Shown: positions 44,541 to 53,938, counted from the first letter of the stretch. The stretch is 64,000 nucleotides of DNA from Paenibacillus sp. USDA918EY (GCF_009870825.1 NZ_WTWY01000024.1:1-64000); one strand, 5' to 3'. Notes: a model not told the origin generated them from the letters alone. Made by a program: numbers and translations.

Positions 44541-44951
44541 TCATCTGCCCCGGTGCTTGGCTTTGGCTTTCCGGACGGCGATTTCCCGCTTGCGCTCGGC
44601 TGCGGCTTCCCGCTGCTCTTTGCCAAGACGCGTTCTTTCGCGCTTTCGCAGCTCGATCTCCTGCCTGATGGCCTCCTGGCTCGCCGTGCTGACTCCCCGT
44701 GCCCTGGATTCCTTGGCCGCAAGCCGGGCAAGCCTCTTGGGGCTTACGGTTTTCAGCGGTGATTTGGCGGTGTCGACGCCGCAGGAGAGCCGATCCGCCA
44801 AGGCAGGCAGCCGGTGCAGGACAAATTGCCACACTTCCGGAAGCGAAGGCTCCGCTCCGAAAATATGCCTGCCCGCAAACAGCTTGCCGTCTTTTTCCGT
44901 TTCCACGATGCCGACCCAATAAGGCTCTTCGAAAAATACCGTTAGTTTCAC
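44541..44951 (-). CDS. yjdF: YjdF family protein (DUF2992)
   Basis: 136 residues. The N-terminal half KLTVFFEEPYWVGIVE...GRHIFGAEPSLPEVWQFV is the DUF2992 signature; the C-terminal half is a highly charged Lys/Arg/Glu-rich helix. The function is unknown, but yjdF genes are widely preceded by a riboswitch that responds to aza-aromatic compounds. GTG at 44951 is chosen because GAGGGGG lies seven bases upstream; longer frames run through the structured leader. It is followed closely by the peroxidase gene. Confidence 0.9.
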   Translation of the reverse strand: MKLTVFFEEPYWVGIVETEKDGKLFAGRHIFGAEPSLPEVWQFVLHRLPALADRLSCGVDTAKSPLKTVSPKRLARLAAKESRARGVSTASQEAIRQEIELRKRERTRLGKEQREAAAERKREIAVRKAKAKHRGR

Positions 44952-44955
44952 TGGT

Positions 44956-45075
44956 ATTCCCCCTCTGTTCAAAATCAGAACGCCGGACATCCCGAGGGGG
45001 GAAGGTTACTGACACGGATCGGCGCGCGCTGGCCGCCCCGTGCGCCCGGACTACCAACCGGACCGTGTTTTTGCG
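44956..45075 (-). ncRNA. Candidate yjdF-type riboswitch
   Basis: The minus-strand leader folds well: an outer stem ACACGG/CCGTGT pairs 45063-45068 with 45012-45017; inside are GGCGC/GCGCC (45042-45046 with 45021-45025) and CCGG/CCGG (45058-45061 with 45046-45049). Downstream, TTCCCCCCTC at 45003-44994 can pair with GAGGGGGAA at 44965-44957, which is the ribosome binding site of yjdF. Context (directly before yjdF) and this built-in sequestering stem support a translational riboswitch. I have not aligned it to the published consensus. Confidence 0.6.
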
Positions 45076-45151
45076 CTCTACTTCCATCATACACAAGTCG
45101 AAGACAAGTGCAAGCCGCGGCTCGAAACCGCCGCTTTGGCCGCCTCGGAAG

Positions 45152-45194
45152 AAAAAAGAACCGGAAGGTTTGAACATCCATCCCTTCCGGTTCC
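45152..45194 (-). terminator. Terminator after DEAD-box helicase gene
   Basis: GAACCGGAAGG and CCTTCCGGTTC arms, 14-base loop, then TTTTTTC on the minus strand. Perfect 11-bp stem. Confidence 0.92.
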
Positions 45195-45209
45195 TTGCAT
45201 TCCGTTATG

Positions 45210-46640
45210 CTAACGTCCCGATCTTCCGCCCCGGCGCCCGGCATCTGTCCCGCGCCCTCTGCGGCCTTGCGGCGGGGTGCCGCCGCGGCTTTGGTTGCGG
45301 CCGCCGGAAGCGCCGCGCTTGGAGCCGCCGCGGGCATCCTTTCCGTTGCGTGAGGCGGCCCGAACCGCCTTGTCTTCCCGGCCGGAACGTCTTTGCCCGT
45401 CCCGCCCGGCATTTCCGCGCCCGCCGGAGGCCTTGCGCCCTGGGCCGCCGGCCTGTTCCTTATGGCGGCCCGCCTCCTTGCCGCCGGATGCTCCCGGTCC
45501 CCGCACTTCGACAATGGCGCCGTCCTGCTCATACCGCCGGCGCTCGATAGCGTACTGGATGCCCTGCTCAATGCGCTGCAGGTCCCCCCTGTCCTTCGGA
45601 GATGCCAGCGTAACGGCCATTCCTTTGCCGCCGGCCCGGCCCGTGCGCCCGATGCGGTGAATGTAGCTTTCAACCTCATGCGGCATGTCGTAGTTGAAGA
45701 CATGCGTTACGCCTTCGACGTCCAGGCCTCTGGCCGCCACGTCGGTCGCCACAAGCAATTGGAGCTTGGCTTCACGGAAACGTTTCATGACCTGCTCCCG
45801 TTTCGCCTGCGACAAATCGCCATGCAGTTCGTCCGATGCGTATCCCCGCTCCAGCAGCGCCGCGTTCAACGCCGATGCCCGGCGTTTGGTGCGGCAGAAA
45901 ATGATCGCGAGATACGGGCGATACATGTCGATCATCGATACCAAAGCCTGCTGCTTGGTCCGATCCGTCACTTCCACCACCAGCTGCTTGATCGACTTCA
46001 GCGGCACGGGCGATTGTTCCACCTTGATCGTGACGTCTTCCGCATCGCGGGTATAGAAAGAAGCGAGCCGTTTAACTTCCGCCGGCATCGTCGCGGAGAA
46101 GAGCAGCGTCTGCCGTTGATACGGCAGCGCCTGGATGACCGCTTCCACCTCGTCCAGGAAGCCCATATGCAGCATCTGGTCGGCCTCGTCGAGCACCAGC
46201 GTCTTTACGCCCCCAAGCTCCAGCGTGCCGCGCCGGAGATGATCGTTTAACCTTCCCGGGGTTCCGATGATCAAATGCCGTCCGCCTTCCAGCTTGCGCA
46301 GCTGTTTCTCCACGTCCTGGCCTCCGTAGACCGCAAGGATGCGGATTTCCGTCCCGCGGGCGATTTTCCGCGCCTCTTCCGTAATTTGCAGCGCCAGCTC
46401 CCTCGTCGGCGCAATGATCAAAGCCTGTGGAAAGGAGCGGCTTGGGTCCAGCCGCTGCAGGATCGGCAACAAAAAGGCGATCGTTTTCCCCGTTCCCGTT
46501 TTGGCCCGAGCGATGACGTCCCTACCCGCCAGCAGCAGCGGTATCGTTTCGGCCTGCACCGGCGTCGGCACGGCGATCCCGTTTTCCTTCAGGGCGGCAA
46601 CCCACGGCTCCTCAATGCCCAGCTCTAAAAAATTTGGCAA
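45210..46640 (-). CDS. DEAD-box RNA helicase with RGG-rich tail
   Basis: 476-residue ATP-dependent RNA helicase of the CshA/RhlE kind. In order: Q-motif PTPVQ, motif I AKTGTGKT, Ia PTRELA, Ib TPGR, II DEAD, III SAT, IV IIFCRTK, V TDVAARGLD and VI HRIGRTGR. The last 95 residues are low-complexity Gly/Arg/Ser-rich (SGGRGN, RRGGRSGR), an RNA-binding tail. TTG at 46640 is chosen because GAGGTGG lies five bases upstream; the in-frame GTG three codons earlier overlaps that site. It probably acts in RNA decay or cold adaptation. Confidence 0.93.
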   Translation of the reverse strand: MPNFLELGIEEPWVAALKENGIAVPTPVQAETIPLLLAGRDVIARAKTGTGKTIAFLLPILQRLDPSRSFPQALIIAPTRELALQITEEARKIARGTEIRILAVYGGQDVEKQLRKLEGGRHLIIGTPGRLNDHLRRGTLELGGVKTLVLDEADQMLHMGFLDEVEAVIQALPYQRQTLLFSATMPAEVKRLASFYTRDAEDVTIKVEQSPVPLKSIKQLVVEVTDRTKQQALVSMIDMYRPYLAIIFCRTKRRASALNAALLERGYASDELHGDLSQAKREQVMKRFREAKLQLLVATDVAARGLDVEGVTHVFNYDMPHEVESYIHRIGRTGRAGGKGMAVTLASPKDRGDLQRIEQGIQYAIERRRYEQDGAIVEVRGPGASGGKEAGRHKEQAGGPGRKASGGRGNAGRDGQRRSGREDKAVRAASRNGKDARGGSKRGASGGRNQSRGGTPPQGRRGRGTDAGRRGGRSGR

Positions 46641-46914
46641 AACATCCACCTCGTTAAATTTCTTTTTACGTAATCCCGGTTTTTCAAAACCGTCAAAAAA
46701 CTTATTTTACCGGATAAGCTCCGAATTGGCGAGAAGCGCCGTTTTTAACCTTCTGCGGGAGACTTGCGGCGAATCATCGGCAGTACGATCGGAGCGCCGT
46801 AACGCGCGGGCCGATCCGAGCCAAACCCCACCGCGGGAACCTCGGGCGGCTACCACCCGTCATCGATGACCGTTTCATCACAGTAGATGCGCATTCGACT
46901 TCAACGGCCAATCT

Positions 46915-48585
46915 CTAGAATCTGCCCGACTTGAAGATGGCGTACAGCAGCCATATGACCATAAGGAACGCGACGCCCAAGCCGATCCCGATCACCGGAA
47001 AATGCCACAAAATCGAAGATTGGCGGTTCATGGAGGAACCGATGATCAAACCGACCATAATGATGCTGAATGCCAACAGAACGATGCTGAAGGACAATCT
47101 GTTGCTGATCTGGTCCAGCTTGCGCATCAGCGAATCCATCTCCGGGATGCTGATCTCCACCTTCAGCTTGCCCTTGCTGATCAGCGCGGAAAGTTGTCTT
47201 GCTTGGGACGGAATATCCAGCAGCGCCTCGGCCAGCCCGGCCGCGCTTCCGAGAAACTTGCCGCGCAGGCGGCGGGGGCTGAACCTCTCCTTCACCAGCT
47301 TCCTTCCAAAAGGCTCCGCCATGTCGATAATGCTGAGCTCCGGATCGAGCTTCTGAATGACGCCCTCCATCGTAAGCAGCGCCTTGCCGAGCAGCGTCAG
47401 GTCCGGGGGCATCATAATCGCGTGCCGCTGAGCCACCCCGAACAGGTCGCTGAGCGCTTTGCCGATGCCGATCTCGGAAAAGGGGAGGTCGTAATATTCG
47501 TCCCGAAGCACGTCCAAATCCCTGCGCAAAGACTCCAAGTCATTGTCTTCCGGCAGCAGCCCGAGATGCAGAATCGCACGGACCATGCTGTCCGTATTTT
47601 TACGCATAAGAGCTATAATGAGTTCGGATAAATGGTCCTTCATATCGCTGCTGAGCCGTCCGACCATTCCGAAGTCGAGAAATGCCAAGCTTCCGTCCTT
47701 CCGGACGAGCAGGTTGCCCGGATGCGGATCGGCGTGAAAGAACCCCTCCAAGAACATTTGATGCAGCATGGCGTTCACGAAACGTTTGGCGATCAGCTTC
47801 CGATCGAAGCCGGCCTTCTCCAGCTGCTCCGGCTGGCTGAGCGTGACGCCTTCGACGTATTCCATCGTCATGACGCGGGAAGAAGTATACTGCCAAAATA
47901 TTTGCGGGATAAAAATATGGGGATCGTTTTGGAACTGCAGCGCGATTTTTTCCGTATTGCGGCCTTCACGGCTGTAATCCATTTCCGCCAGCAGCGACCG
48001 GGAAAATTCCTCGACGATTTTGACCAATTGGTATCTTCTGGCCCACTCCCACCGCTTCTCGGCCATATGGGTCAGGTCACGCAAAATCGCCAGATCGCGC
48101 GTAATGGTCTGCAGCGCGCCAGGGCGCTGGATTTTCACCGCTACCTCTTCCCCGGATTTCAGCTTGCCCAGATGGACCTGCCCGATGGAAGCGGCCGCGA
48201 CCGGAATATCATCAAAACGCGCGAACATGTCCCCTACCGGCAATTCCAGCTCTTCTTCCAAAATGCTTCGCGCCGCTTCCGCCGAAAAAGGTGGCACCTG
48301 GTCCTGAAGTTTTACAAGCTCCCGGATCACGGATTCGGGCAGCAAATCGGAACGCGTGCTTGCAAGCTGCCCCAGCTTCACGAACGTCGGGCCCAGATCC
48401 TCCAGTACGAGGCGGACCCGTTCCCCTAGCGTCTTTGTCTCCGGCTGTTGCTGCTTCATCCGGCGGCGCGGCAAGGACAGCATTTGGAACAATCCCAATT
48501 CCTCCACCATGTAGCCAAAGCCATGACGCATAAGCGCCATGGCGATTTCCCGGTAGCGACCGGTATGCCTGATACGTACAGCCAT
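46915..48585 (-). CDS. UbiB/AarF (ABC1) protein-kinase-like membrane protein
   Basis: 556 residues. The KxGQ motif is in VKLGQLASTRSDLLP, the alanine-rich nucleotide loop is AAASIGQVH, the Lys is in VAVKIQRP, catalytic-loop HADPHPGNLL and the metal-binding DFGMVG are all present; two membrane helices close the C-terminus (about 497-518 and 528-550). UbiB-family proteins support isoprenoid-quinone synthesis or lipid traffic. ATG at 48585 begins one base after the stop of the phasin-like gene, so translation is coupled. Longer in-frame starts would overlap that gene. Confidence 0.93.
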   Translation of the reverse strand: MAVRIRHTGRYREIAMALMRHGFGYMVEELGLFQMLSLPRRRMKQQQPETKTLGERVRLVLEDLGPTFVKLGQLASTRSDLLPESVIRELVKLQDQVPPFSAEAARSILEEELELPVGDMFARFDDIPVAAASIGQVHLGKLKSGEEVAVKIQRPGALQTITRDLAILRDLTHMAEKRWEWARRYQLVKIVEEFSRSLLAEMDYSREGRNTEKIALQFQNDPHIFIPQIFWQYTSSRVMTMEYVEGVTLSQPEQLEKAGFDRKLIAKRFVNAMLHQMFLEGFFHADPHPGNLLVRKDGSLAFLDFGMVGRLSSDMKDHLSELIIALMRKNTDSMVRAILHLGLLPEDNDLESLRRDLDVLRDEYYDLPFSEIGIGKALSDLFGVAQRHAIMMPPDLTLLGKALLTMEGVIQKLDPELSIIDMAEPFGRKLVKERFSPRRLRGKFLGSAAGLAEALLDIPSQARQLSALISKGKLKVEISIPEMDSLMRKLDQISNRLSFSIVLLAFSIIMVGLIIGSSMNRQSSILWHFPVIGIGLGVAFLMVIWLLYAIFKSGRF

Positions 48586-48586
48586 A

Positions 48587-48928
48587 TTACGAATGTCCCG
48601 TTTCAGGCCCTTGTTCCGGGGCAGTTCCTTCAAGTTCGGCGATTCTTTTTTCCAGCGCTTCGATTCGCCGTTCCAGATCGGCAACATGCTTTTCGGAAGG
48701 CACATGAAGTTCTGTCAAAATGCGTTGGATCTGCTCCTGCAAGAAATCTTTGAATTGGGATTTTTCCTCCTCGCCGCGCTCGACAAGCCTTTCAATCAAG
48801 TCCTTGGACTCGGCCGGCGCAATTTCGCCCCGCTTGACCAGCTCTTCGACGGTCTTTTCGATTTTTTCCTTGCTGACGATCGTCAGGCCCCACCCAAGCG
48901 AGATGGCTTTTTTCAACAGATCACTCAT
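48587..48928 (-). CDS. Phasin-like coiled-coil protein (PHA synthesis regulator family)
   Basis: 113 residues: a short N-terminal amphipathic or hydrophobic stretch (DLLKKAISLGWGLTIVSKEKI), then a charged helix ending in a heptad-like coiled coil (VADLERRIEALEKRIAELE). This fits the phasin/PhaF-PhaI-like family annotated as polyhydroxyalkanoate synthesis regulators, but no PHA genes are in the window, so the role is likely membrane or UbiB related. ATG at 48928 follows GGGAGGG. It is coupled to the UbiB gene by a one-base gap. Confidence 0.8.
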   Translation of the reverse strand: MSDLLKKAISLGWGLTIVSKEKIEKTVEELVKRGEIAPAESKDLIERLVERGEEEKSQFKDFLQEQIQRILTELHVPSEKHVADLERRIEALEKRIAELEGTAPEQGPETGHS

Positions 48929-49051
48929 TGCAATCCCTCCCATGGCTTATTTTCCCTTATTATACCCCGAAATCGCCTGCCGTAATTACGGCGGTTCTTT
49001 GAAGGCTGCAGTTTCTTGAATCGGGTAAAAATGATTCCTTTGGCTCCGGCG

Positions 49052-49690
49052 TCAACCCGGAAGATGGGCCGCCCAACGGGCCGCCTGCAAAATCAGCCTG
49101 CGGATCTGCGGGTGCTGGAACGTCGGCTCGTGATGGCCGGGCATAAAATATACGACTCTGCCGAGGCCGTACTCATGAGTCCATGCTGCCGGGTACCAAT
49201 CCTCGCCAAGCTTGTATTCGAGCAGCACCTCCTTCTCCGTCAACGGATCAAACCGGATTTGATAAGGCTCCTCCTCCAGTTCGAAAGGCTCGACGCCTTC
49301 CGTTACGGGATGCTCCCCGCTGACGCGGAAGGAGATCGGCTGGATCGGCGGATGCCCGTCGAACCGGGCGCCCATCAGCTGGGCCAACTCATACCGGCGA
49401 TTGCCGATCGACAAGCCGTTATGCAGCACGAGCAGGCCGCCCCCCTGGCTGACGTACGAAAGAAGGCCCGAAGTCTGCTGCTTTGAAACCTGGTCGTCCC
49501 AAAGATCAAAGTAACAGATGCACAGGTCGAACGGCTTCAAATGCTCGAGCAGCAGCAAATTTTTGTTTTCGCTGCATTGGACCGAGATAACCTCGTTTAA
49601 TATATAGCTGATCTGTGCATCCACTCCCTGCAGAGGATGGAATTTCGGATGGGTATAATCGCCGAGCAAAATGCTTTTTTTGTTGGACAA
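49052..49690 (-). CDS. ThuA-like domain protein
   Basis: 212 residues of the ThuA (trehalose utilisation) class I glutamine-amidotransferase-like fold. Seen: the central GGGLLVLHNGLS segment, HPVTEGVEPFELEEEPYQI and the WTHEYGLGRVVYFMPGHHEPTFQHP end, all typical of ThuA. The activity is not established for the family. TTG at 49690 with GGAGG seven bases upstream is the start. It is monocistronic, with no sugar genes nearby. Confidence 0.87.
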   Translation of the reverse strand: MSNKKSILLGDYTHPKFHPLQGVDAQISYILNEVISVQCSENKNLLLLEHLKPFDLCICYFDLWDDQVSKQQTSGLLSYVSQGGGLLVLHNGLSIGNRRYELAQLMGARFDGHPPIQPISFRVSGEHPVTEGVEPFELEEEPYQIRFDPLTEKEVLLEYKLGEDWYPAAWTHEYGLGRVVYFMPGHHEPTFQHPQIRRLILQAARWAAHLPG

Positions 49691-49846
49691 GGCTTTTCCT
49701 CCTTCGGTAAGCGCATATCGTCGTATTTATTTTGCCGTATTCCGCCATGTTGAATGCATAAATGGGCGAAGGGGCATTTTTATGCAAAAAGGGATGCCGC
49801 TTTCGTACGCACCCCTATATCTTAATAAACACATCTTATATGATTC

Positions 49847-50665
49847 TTACGCATCCGCCGCTTGAAAATAACGCGCAAGCTCTACGAGCATGCTGCCCAT
49901 TCGCTCGTCTTCCTGCGGATAAACGACCCGCGAAATTCCCTCTTCCCGCAGCGCCTGCGCCGTCAATTTACCGACAGCAGCCGCTACGACGGGTCCCTCG
50001 AACGCCGCCGCCAGCGCCTCAAACTCACCATGACCCCGCGCGTATTCCGCCAAATTGCGGACTTGCGGAGCGCTTGTAAAGGCAGCGGCATCAACCTTGC
50101 GGCTCAAAACGTCCGAAAGCAGCTGTTCCAGCTGTTCCGGCTCAGGCGGAATATGCCGGTAAGGCAGCACCTTCCGGACCTTGGCCCCCTGCTCTTCAAG
50201 CCACTCCTCCAGCTTGGGCGCAGGATCGCCGTGCAGCTGCAGCACGACTTCCGCATCGCCGAGCGGATATTTGGCCAGCCCACGAATCAGGCCTGACGTG
50301 CTTCCGTCATCGTCGCGGACCTTTGTTTCGAGCCCGTGTTTGCGGAGGGCATTGACGGTTTTATACCCCCGTGCGGCCAGCGAAGACTGGCGGAGCGCTG
50401 CAAGAAACCGCTCTTCCTCCCCCATATCGGCCGCGATGCCGAATAAGGCATCAAGCCCCATGCCGGTCGTCAGTATAGTCCAAGCAGGAGGACGAGCCAT
50501 CCAGTCCGCGAGGTCGCCCCGCACCTTTTCATCGTCCAAAAACACCGTGCCTTGAGCCGGGCGGACGAGGGCCGTTCCGCCCATTTTCTCCACGATTTTA
50601 ACCATGTCTTCCGCTTTGCGCGTGCCTGTAAGTGCAATCGTTTTGCCAGCTAATCGGCTTGCCAT
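49847..50665 (-). CDS. hemD: Uroporphyrinogen-III synthase
   Basis: 272 residues, two-domain alpha/beta fold that cyclises hydroxymethylbilane to uroporphyrinogen III. Seen: GKTIALTGTRKAEDM at the N-terminus, the hinge around residues 150-170, AAAFTSAPQVRNLAEY in the second domain and VVAAAVGKLTAQAL near the end. ATG at 50665 follows GAGGGG. It is not in a hemAXCDBL operon, so it may be a second copy or a relocated one. Confidence 0.88.
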   Translation of the reverse strand: MASRLAGKTIALTGTRKAEDMVKIVEKMGGTALVRPAQGTVFLDDEKVRGDLADWMARPPAWTILTTGMGLDALFGIAADMGEEERFLAALRQSSLAARGYKTVNALRKHGLETKVRDDDGSTSGLIRGLAKYPLGDAEVVLQLHGDPAPKLEEWLEEQGAKVRKVLPYRHIPPEPEQLEQLLSDVLSRKVDAAAFTSAPQVRNLAEYARGHGEFEALAAAFEGPVVAAAVGKLTAQALREEGISRVVYPQEDERMGSMLVELARYFQAADA

Positions 50666-50774
50666 TCACGTATCCCCTCTCCCGAAAGCAATCTGTTTTG
50701 ACCAGTATACTTGACCGAAAGAAAGAGGGGAAGGGATTTTATGGTCCGGCCGGTGGAGACCCGGAAAACCCCGA

Positions 50775-51305
50775 TTACATCGATGCGCCGGCTTTTTTGG
50801 AAAGACGGTGTTTTCTCCGCTGATTGTACAAATACCGAACGACAAAATAGGAAATGAAGCCGAGGACAAGCCCGAATACGGACATGCCGATCAGCACGTG
50901 CAGACCACCCTGAAGCAAATGCTTGAAGATCGTAAAGTCTCCGTGCAGCAAATTACGCCAGGCATGCTCCTGCAAGGGCATGTCGATCATCTTTTTCGGA
51001 AACAGCCATTCCCCGATTTTCTTTGCAAAAGGAAGAAGAACGATAGGAAGGAAGGTCAGCTTGCCGATCACGTTGCCGATAATGGCGGCCGGGAGCGATC
51101 CTCCGGCAAGTCTGACAGTGGGATAAAAAATAAGGTAAACTAGCGACCCGGTCGAAATGACGATCATTTCGAGCCCGAATCCGATCGCAAAGCCGAGCGA
51201 AACCTTCCTGGCTCCTCCCGGAGAGCGGAACAGCTTGATCATGTTGAACCGGAGCTTCCGCCAAAATTTATGAAACAGGTTGTATTTTTTTTGTTTTTTT
51301 ATCAT
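50775..51305 (-). CDS. DUF2062 membrane protein
   Basis: 176 residues with a basic N-terminus (KKQKKYNLFHKFWRKLRF) and four hydrophobic segments; the GGARKVSLGFAIGFGLEM and IGNVIGKLTFLPIVLLPFA segments mark DUF2062, a family of unknown function. ATG at 51305 with GAAGGGTG upstream; another ATG five codons earlier is possible. It lies after the germinant receptor operon with 82 bases between and could be read from it. Confidence 0.82.
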   Translation of the reverse strand: MIKKQKKYNLFHKFWRKLRFNMIKLFRSPGGARKVSLGFAIGFGLEMIVISTGSLVYLIFYPTVRLAGGSLPAAIIGNVIGKLTFLPIVLLPFAKKIGEWLFPKKMIDMPLQEHAWRNLLHGDFTIFKHLLQGGLHVLIGMSVFGLVLGFISYFVVRYLYNQRRKHRLSKKAGASM

Positions 51306-51387
51306 GCGATCACCCTTCATAGTCCAAAGCGGCGGTAAGCCGCATGGGAGAGCCGTACCGTCAAGGCCTGCCCTTATGCTCATTGTA

Positions 51388-52500
51388 TCATTTCCGCGTC
51401 CCTTTTTCTAACGCTACATTGCCGGAATGACCCTTTCGGTCGGCGTTTTTTGCGGGACGGTGAATGAGAAAGATGAGCAGCGGCAGGACGAGGATGAAAA
51501 AGAGGGCGATCAGTGTCCACTCCTCGTTGAAATTAAACAGCTCGATGGAGTTCGAATAGAACCAAAAAGCGCAGCTGAAGGCAAAAAGGCCAATGGGGGC
51601 CGCCATCATTTTCCCCGATACGGACGGGATCACCAGCTTCATACCGTAGCAAATGATGTAAAGGCTGATCGCCAGGTTCAGCAGCACGCTCGGAAACCAA
51701 ATGGCCACCACGATCAGGTCGAAACGGTCCAGGAAGTCCGTGATCCGCAGCTGTCGAACCAGTTCGTATGTCGGGTACATCATCCGTTCGGAAACCTCCA
51801 CCCCGAGCAGCAGGATGACCATGATGATCACTCCCATCAGAATGGCCATGGTAATGAGCATGGAGTAGACGCCGTGCTTGAATTTATAATCCTTGCTCGA
51901 AAAAATGAACGGAAGGATCAGCATTTGTCCGATATAGGAGACGGAGATCCAGCTCCCCTCGGCCACTTTTGCCCAATTGACATGCAGAAGCGGCCGCATC
52001 AGGCCAAGGTCGAAATCCCGAAGGGCGATGAGCGGCATCAGAGCAAAAACGATGATGATGATCGGACCATAAAGCTCCGTAATGCCGAGGACTATCCTTG
52101 CGCCGCCCCGGGCGATGTAAATCACGGTCGCGGTAATGCAAAGCGAACTGATAAGGATCGGAGTCAGCGGCAGCAGCACGACGTTTGTAAAATCCGAAAT
52201 GATGCGGATGTCCCTGACAAGAACCATAAAGAAAAACAGGATGTACAGGGACAGGATGACTCTGCCGACTGCCGGAAACCGGCTTTTCAACGATTCGAAC
52301 AGATTCTGCTCGGGAAACCGTTGGGAGCTTCGTGTCAGCAAATACAGCATCAGCAGAACCAGGACGGCCGACAGCAAATAGCAAATAAAGGCATGCTGGC
52401 TGGCCCTGGTGATCAGCTGGCTGGGTACGTTCAGCAACGTCGTGTTAATGACGTAGATCATGCCGATCAGCACGACTTGGCGGGCGGTAATTTTTTGCAC
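51388..52500 (-). CDS. Spore germination receptor permease-like subunit (GerAB family)
   Basis: 370 residues, ten membrane helices, APC-superfamily fold. It forms the ligand-binding B subunit of a germinant receptor in the spore inner membrane. Seen: the N-terminal ITARQVVLIGMIYVIN, LYGPIIIIVFALMPLIAL and the MMYPTYELVRQLRI segment typical of GerAB. GTG at 52500 follows GGAGG. It is the last gene of gerA-gerC-small protein-gerB. Confidence 0.93.
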   Translation of the reverse strand: MQKITARQVVLIGMIYVINTTLLNVPSQLITRASQHAFICYLLSAVLVLLMLYLLTRSSQRFPEQNLFESLKSRFPAVGRVILSLYILFFFMVLVRDIRIISDFTNVVLLPLTPILISSLCITATVIYIARGGARIVLGITELYGPIIIIVFALMPLIALRDFDLGLMRPLLHVNWAKVAEGSWISVSYIGQMLILPFIFSSKDYKFKHGVYSMLITMAILMGVIIMVILLLGVEVSERMMYPTYELVRQLRITDFLDRFDLIVVAIWFPSVLLNLAISLYIICYGMKLVIPSVSGKMMAAPIGLFAFSCAFWFYSNSIELFNFNEEWTLIALFFILVLPLLIFLIHRPAKNADRKGHSGNVALEKGTRK

Positions 52501-52533
52501 GTGAACTATTCCTCCTTTACTGATCTGATTGTT

Positions 52534-52749
52534 TTAAAAAGGCACCAACGGGCTCAGCCATTTCTCCAGCCATACGGTAGCGTACACGACGCGGCTGATC
52601 TGCAGCGCATACGCGAAAATACCCAGTCCCGCCAACAGAAAAATGTAGGTAAACCAGCGGTTTACCTTCGGAAGATCGCGGATCACCTTGAAATCCACGA
52701 TCAAAATAATCGCCGCCGCGACAATGTATATGATCCAAATTTTATTCAT
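52534..52749 (-). CDS. Small two-helix protein of the germinant receptor operon (D-subunit-like)
   Basis: 71 residues with two membrane helices (about 4-21 and 31-53) and little else. ATG at 52749 overlaps the end of the gerC gene by eight bases, with GGAG eight bases upstream, so translation is coupled. Small two-helix D proteins encoded in ger operons are known to modulate germination in Bacillus; the size and position fit. An upstream in-frame start is less likely. Confidence 0.78.
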   Translation of the reverse strand: MNKIWIIYIVAAAIILIVDFKVIRDLPKVNRWFTYIFLLAGLGIFAYALQISRVVYATVWLEKWLSPLVPF

Positions 52750-53938
52750 GGTGCAGCTCCACGTCCCTTCTGCCAAACGGTTTGTTGACCGCGCCAATGT
52801 TTTCGATATGCAGGTTGGTATTGATCACGACGCTCACTTTTGGATACAGCTCGGCCCAGCGATTCTTCAACCTATCCCAGTCGCGCGGTTTCTTCTGATG
52901 GATCGTCCGGCCGAAACCAAGGGCATCGCTATGGTACTCATCTTGAAGCTTATGAAGCCCGGACCGGATCAGGGCGATCATTTCCTTGCTGGCCTCCTGC
53001 TCGAGCCGTTTCATATGTTTTTCGTTGCCGAGATCGTAATTGGAGTTGTTCTCGATGACGGACCCTTTGGCCAAAATATCCATATGCATCGTGATGTTGT
53101 CGCCATGAATGACAGGGCTTAACGTTACCATGCTTTCCGTGAACATGAGGGAGATATTTCCATTACCAACCGGGCTTGGTAGCACTAGGTTCGAAGTTTT
53201 CGACTGGTTCATCGCCAAAAGGATCGTCTTCACTTCCGGCCCTTTAAGGATGCCTGCAAACCGCTCTCCCGAAAACAGGGCGAGGCCGGTGATTTGAATG
53301 TTCTTTTTTTCCTTTTTATCCCCGACCGATTCGGGGACGGCCTGCTGCAGCGAAATATAAGGCAAGGAAACATCAACTCCGGTCGTCAGCAGATCATTGG
53401 CCAGTCGTTTGAGCGTTATCGGCCTTCTCGTGAGTTGATTCATCAGCTCGCGAATCATTTCGCTCGGGAACTGCTCCATCGGCGCGCTGGCGTCCAAGAT
53501 TTTATAGGCCGGACCTTCCGTGATGGCGACAAGGGACGAAAGCCGGTTCTGCGGAATGCGCGCGAATTGGTCGAGCATTTGGTTGATGCCCCCTTTGGCA
53601 AAATCTTCACCGACCAGCAGCGTCCTGCGGTGGGCATAGGAAAGCCTTCTCGAGTTCCCCGCCTGGATTTTCAGGTTGGCGTTCCGCAGCGTAATCCCTG
53701 TCTTCGATTCGAGATAATACTTTTTTTTCCCGGCCGTGCCGCCCCCTCCGCCTTCGCTTCCGCTCCCGCCCAGGCTTCCGGGAAGAGCGATTTGCAGCGT
53801 GCTCCTGTACAAGCCGTCCTCCTTGTCCACGCCGGACCCGATCACAAACGCGATATCGTTAATCTCGGTGCGGTCCCAGCAGCCGGTAAGCCCGAGGGAT
53901 ACGCACAAAAAGAGCCCCGCGGTACAAATTTTTTTCAT
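52742..53938 (-). CDS. Spore germination receptor lipoprotein subunit (GerAC family)
   Basis: 398-residue lipoprotein: signal peptide residues 1-19 with lipobox LTGC, so Cys20 is lipidated. The GCWDRTEINDIAFVIGSGVD start is the Ger(x)C family signature. A Gly/Ser-rich loop (about residues 57-68) is inserted between early strands. Forms the C subunit on the outer face of the spore inner membrane. It begins seven bases after the gerA stop. Confidence 0.94.
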   Translation of the reverse strand: MKKICTAGLFLCVSLGLTGCWDRTEINDIAFVIGSGVDKEDGLYRSTLQIALPGSLGGSGSEGGGGGTAGKKKYYLESKTGITLRNANLKIQAGNSRRLSYAHRRTLLVGEDFAKGGINQMLDQFARIPQNRLSSLVAITEGPAYKILDASAPMEQFPSEMIRELMNQLTRRPITLKRLANDLLTTGVDVSLPYISLQQAVPESVGDKKEKKNIQITGLALFSGERFAGILKGPEVKTILLAMNQSKTSNLVLPSPVGNGNISLMFTESMVTLSPVIHGDNITMHMDILAKGSVIENNSNYDLGNEKHMKRLEQEASKEMIALIRSGLHKLQDEYHSDALGFGRTIHQKKPRDWDRLKNRWAELYPKVSVVINTNLHIENIGAVNKPFGRRDVELHHE

